Shown here in pieces: positions 22,685 through 24,505 of a DNA stretch of 24,505 nt. The notes under the pieces are model-generated. The model had not been told where the DNA came from and made no database searches. It saw only the letters and a list, made by a program, of their open reading frames with translations. Position 1 is the first letter of the stretch, and each line of letters opens with the position of its first letter. A program made the translations under genes and the position numbers. The DNA comes from Candidatus Schekmanbacteria bacterium RIFCSPLOWO2_02_FULL_38_14 (GTDB lineage: Bacteria > Schekmanbacteria > GWA2-38-11): the NCBI GenBank assembly GCA_001790855.1, contig MGDH01000032.1, positions 20,713-45,217 on the forward strand, read 5' to 3'.

Positions 22685-22773
22685 CAAACAGTTTAGATAT
22701 TAAAATTTTTAGTTTTAGTCAAAAACTTCCTCGAAGCTTTGCTTCGGGGTATGATTGTTTCTACAAGTTTATC

Positions 22774-22884
22774 GTCATTCCTGCGGAAGCAGGAATCCAG
22801 AGAAACTAAATAATCTAGATTCCCCCGTATCAAGTACGGGGCAGGCTTCTCAAGTGCCTGCCTACCGCAGGCAGGCGGAATGAC
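22774..22884. repeat. Palindromic intergenic element bounded by GTCATTCC/GGAATGAC
   Basis: 8-bp inverted termini (22774-22781 and 22877-22884) enclose three hairpins: CCTGC/GCAGG, CCCCGTA/TACGGGG and the inverted 19-mer CCTGCCTACCGCAGGCAGG (22857-22875). The layout, with short inverted ends and stacked hairpins but no frame, is that of a REP or MITE-like dispersed repeat. Confidence 0.65.
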
Positions 22885-22962
22885 AAATGAAATATATTTT
22901 TCAAGTTCCGCACAATAACTTACTTAAATCTTGCACATGAAAACTAAAAATGCAAGGAGAAA

Positions 22963-23997
22963 TCAGGAAAGGTTTTTTATTTTTTTTCTTGCCCAGAAAC
23001 TGGCAAATTTCAGGGCTTCAAAAAGACTTGCTGGATCTGCAATTCCCCTGCCTGCTATGTCAAATGCAGTTCCGTGGTCAACAGAGGTTCTTCTGATGGG
23101 AAGTCCAAGGGTGATATTTACCCTCCCAAATCCCCTGATTTTCACAGGGATTAAACCCTGGTCGTGATACATTGCAACTACTGCGTCAAACTTTTCCTTT
23201 ACAGCCCTGTAAAAAAGAGTATCAGCGCTGTGAGGACCTGAAACGTTGCAGCCATTTCTTTTTGCTTTAATAATTGCAGGAAGGATTTTTTCTTTTTCTT
23301 CCCTGCCAAAAATCCCTCCCTCCCCGCCGTGAGGATTTAATGCGCAAACTGCGATTTTAGGGTTTTTGATTCCAAAGCTTTTTAAGCTATCTGCGGTTAT
23401 CCGGATTGTCCTGTAAACTTTTTCTCTGCTTATTGCCTCCGGGACATCTTTAAGAGAGAGATGGGTGGTTACAAGCGAAACCCTGACATCACCGCCAACA
23501 AACATCATGACATAGTCTTTTGTTTTTGTTAATTTACCCAAGAACTCTGTATGTCCCGGATATTTAAATCCTCCTTTATTCAGGGCTTCCTTGCTGATTG
23601 GTGAAGTTGTTATTGCGTCTATCTTTCCATTCAGGCCATTCAGGGCTAATTTTACAGCTTCCTGAATGTATATTGCTGAAGCCCTGCCGCAATTTGCCTG
23701 AATTTTACCGGGATTTAAGTTTTTCACATCAAAGCATTTCTGGTCAAGAACTGCAATTTCCCCTCTTGTGATTTCTTTTCTGTCCGGAGTTGTTAGATGA
23801 GAAATATTTGATTTTATCCTGAGAAACTCAGAGTATTTTTTTAAAACTTCAATATCCCCGATTACAACAGGAATGCAGAAATCCCAGATTTTTTTATTTC
23901 TGTGAAGCTTTAGTATAATCTCAGGACCGATTCCATTAGGGTCCCCCATTGTAATGGCGATTACCGGGAGAGATTTTAAATTTGTTTTTGCTTTCAT
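22963..23997 (-). CDS. pdxA: 4-hydroxythreonine-4-phosphate dehydrogenase PdxA
   Basis: PdxA oxidises 4-phospho-hydroxythreonine to the unstable ketone used by PdxJ to make pyridoxine 5'-phosphate. The 344-residue product begins with VIAITMGDPNGIGPEI, the family signature. Divalent-metal ligands are H179 (VTTHLSL), H223 (LNPHGGEGG) and H278 (MYHDQGLIPVK), with the spacing seen in characterised PdxA; H149-T150 (PGHTEFL) is the substrate-binding pair. SVDHGTAFDIAG near the C-terminus is also conserved. No ribosome site is obvious before ATG 23997, but the next Met (17) is inside the conserved motif, so the start cannot be much later. pdxJ is not in the window. A PdxA2-type paralogue acting on other substrates is possible but less likely. 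Confidence 0.95.
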   Translation of the reverse strand: MKAKTNLKSLPVIAITMGDPNGIGPEIILKLHRNKKIWDFCIPVVIGDIEVLKKYSEFLRIKSNISHLTTPDRKEITRGEIAVLDQKCFDVKNLNPGKIQANCGRASAIYIQEAVKLALNGLNGKIDAITTSPISKEALNKGGFKYPGHTEFLGKLTKTKDYVMMFVGGDVRVSLVTTHLSLKDVPEAISREKVYRTIRITADSLKSFGIKNPKIAVCALNPHGGEGGIFGREEKEKILPAIIKAKRNGCNVSGPHSADTLFYRAVKEKFDAVVAMYHDQGLIPVKIRGFGRVNITLGLPIRRTSVDHGTAFDIAGRGIADPASLFEALKFASFWARKKIKNLS

Positions 23998-24044
23998 ATC
24001 AGGTAATATTAGATTATGTTTTTTAAGAAAATATAAAGATTATA

Positions 24045-24120
24045 TGAAGCAATGTCAAATGCCAAAGAACAAAGCTCAAATAATAATTTTTTCTTTTTTA
24101 TTGGCAAATAAGAATTAAAG
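24045..24120. repeat. Degenerate AT-rich filler repeat upstream of pdxA
   Basis: Words such as GCAATGTCAAATGCCAAAG and CAAAGCTCAAATAAT resemble the filler at 3140-3215 and 16230-16350. No gene or strong promoter for pdxA was recognised in 23998-24208. Confidence 0.4.
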
Positions 24121-24208
24121 ATGCTATGAATTTAATAGAAATAACATTATAAGTAGTTGCTGTTACCATTTTACATATAGAAGATAAATCAGAATAGAGG
24201 AGATAAAT

Positions 24209-24412
24209 ATGAGCATTGGTGTAATGGTTGAATTAAAAGTACAGGACATTGCAAATTCAATCAGAAAAATGAATAAAGAAGACAAAGAAATGCTGCTTCT
24301 CCTTTTGTCGGGTGAACACAAGGAAATATCTAAAAGACTAAGGGAGATAAAATCCAAGAAAATGAAAACTCTGACAAGGGAGCAGGTTTTTAAGGATGTC
24401 TTACAAAGATAG
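24209..24412 (+). CDS. Putative type II antitoxin
   Basis: The 67-residue protein is mostly helical and highly charged (KVQDIANSIRKMNKEDKEML, then KRLREIKSKKMKTLTREQVF). It resembles short antitoxins of the addiction-module kind, with an N-terminal dimerising or DNA-binding half and a C-terminal toxin-binding tail, but I cannot name the family. GAGGAG six bases before ATG 24209 is a good ribosome site. The main evidence is context: its last 17 bases overlap the start of a RelE/ParE-like frame. As antitoxin it would neutralise that toxin and probably repress its own operon. Confidence 0.65.
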   Translation: MSIGVMVELKVQDIANSIRKMNKEDKEMLLLLLSGEHKEISKRLREIKSKKMKTLTREQVFKDVLQR

Positions 24413-24505
24413 CTATCACCCCAGAATTAAATCTGATCTTAAGAAGATTGATATTGGAGCAGCACGAGAAATTCATGATATTCATGTCGAAATAATCTTA
24501 GAAAA
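24396..24505 (+). CDS. Putative RelE/ParE-superfamily toxin, N-terminal fragment cut by the window edge
   Basis: ATG at 24396 opens a frame of 36 codons that continues past the window: MSYKDSYHPRIKSDLKKIDI, then GAAREIHDIHVEIILE. The pattern Y.hhhHP..k.DLKKID is typical of the first strand and helix of RelE/ParE-fold toxins (mRNA interferases or gyrase inhibitors). It overlaps the upstream gene by 17 bases in another frame, so translation is probably coupled, the ordinary arrangement for antitoxin-toxin pairs. AAGG directly precedes the start. Catalytic residues lie beyond the edge, so family and activity are not settled. Confidence 0.6.
   Translation, partial: MSYKDSYHPRIKSDLKKIDIGAAREIHDIHVEIILE

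Larger units (their letters stand above)
22571..22962. other. Gene-free repeat-rich gap between pdxA and dnaX
   Basis: About 390 bases with no credible gene. It contains the composite repeat copy B (22627-22684), a short hairpin CGAAGCTTTGCTTCG near 22734, and the palindromic element at 22774-22884. Both flanking genes are on the minus strand, so pdxA and dnaX are separate units or joined by a long leader. Confidence 0.7.

Overview
The window is a bacterial chromosome segment, AT-rich (by eye under 40% G+C), with short intergenic gaps and many dispersed palindromic or degenerate repeats. Bacterial markers are glnE, dnaX-ybaB-recR, class I fructose-bisphosphatase and a queuosine-precursor operon. 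A four-subunit 2-oxoacid:ferredoxin oxidoreductase and a tungsten-type aldehyde:ferredoxin oxidoreductase point to an anaerobic, ferredoxin-based metabolism. The repeat style (CCTGCCTGCGGTAGGCAGG and TCAAATGTCAAA-type filler) is what one meets in uncultured groundwater or sediment lineages, but I cannot name the phylum from sequence alone.

Layout. 1-3122 (minus): queD-queE-queC, making preQ0, followed by a 407-codon open-ended protein of unknown function. 3225-3349: a MITE-like element with TA flanks. 3472-6666 (plus): glnE, the bifunctional glutamine synthetase adenylyltransferase. 6692-7320: a compact unit (promoter, strong ribosome site, 149-aa exported protein, terminator). 7334-10496 (plus): an alkaline-phosphatase-superfamily 'sulfatase-like' enzyme overlapping a TMTC-like membrane glycosyltransferase with TPRs. 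10539-11516: fructose-1,6-bisphosphatase. 11704-12780 (minus): exported TolB-like propeller protein, with a good promoter. 12998-15470 (plus): flavin split-barrel protein plus AOR, one base apart, ending in a terminator that serves both strands.

15505-16139 (minus) is the most notable locus: a tRNA-Asn(GUU) gene split inside its anticodon by a 562-nt group I intron. Its core pairings (P1 with a U.G splice-site wobble, P2, P3, P4, P7, P8) can be written out from the sequence, and its P1 loop carries an HNH endonuclease ORF whose last codons also encode the internal guide sequence and P2. A consensus promoter lies upstream of the tRNA.

16355-19715 (minus): porG-porD-porA-porB, with repeat-filled gaps on either side of porA. 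19804-22570 (minus): recR, ybaB and dnaX, in transcription order dnaX-ybaB-recR, the usual DNA-replication/repair cluster. 22571-22962: gene-free repeats. 22963-23997 (minus): pdxA. 24209-24505 (plus): a small antitoxin-like gene overlapping the start of a RelE/ParE-like toxin that runs off the right edge. No rRNA, CRISPR array or complete insertion sequence was seen.
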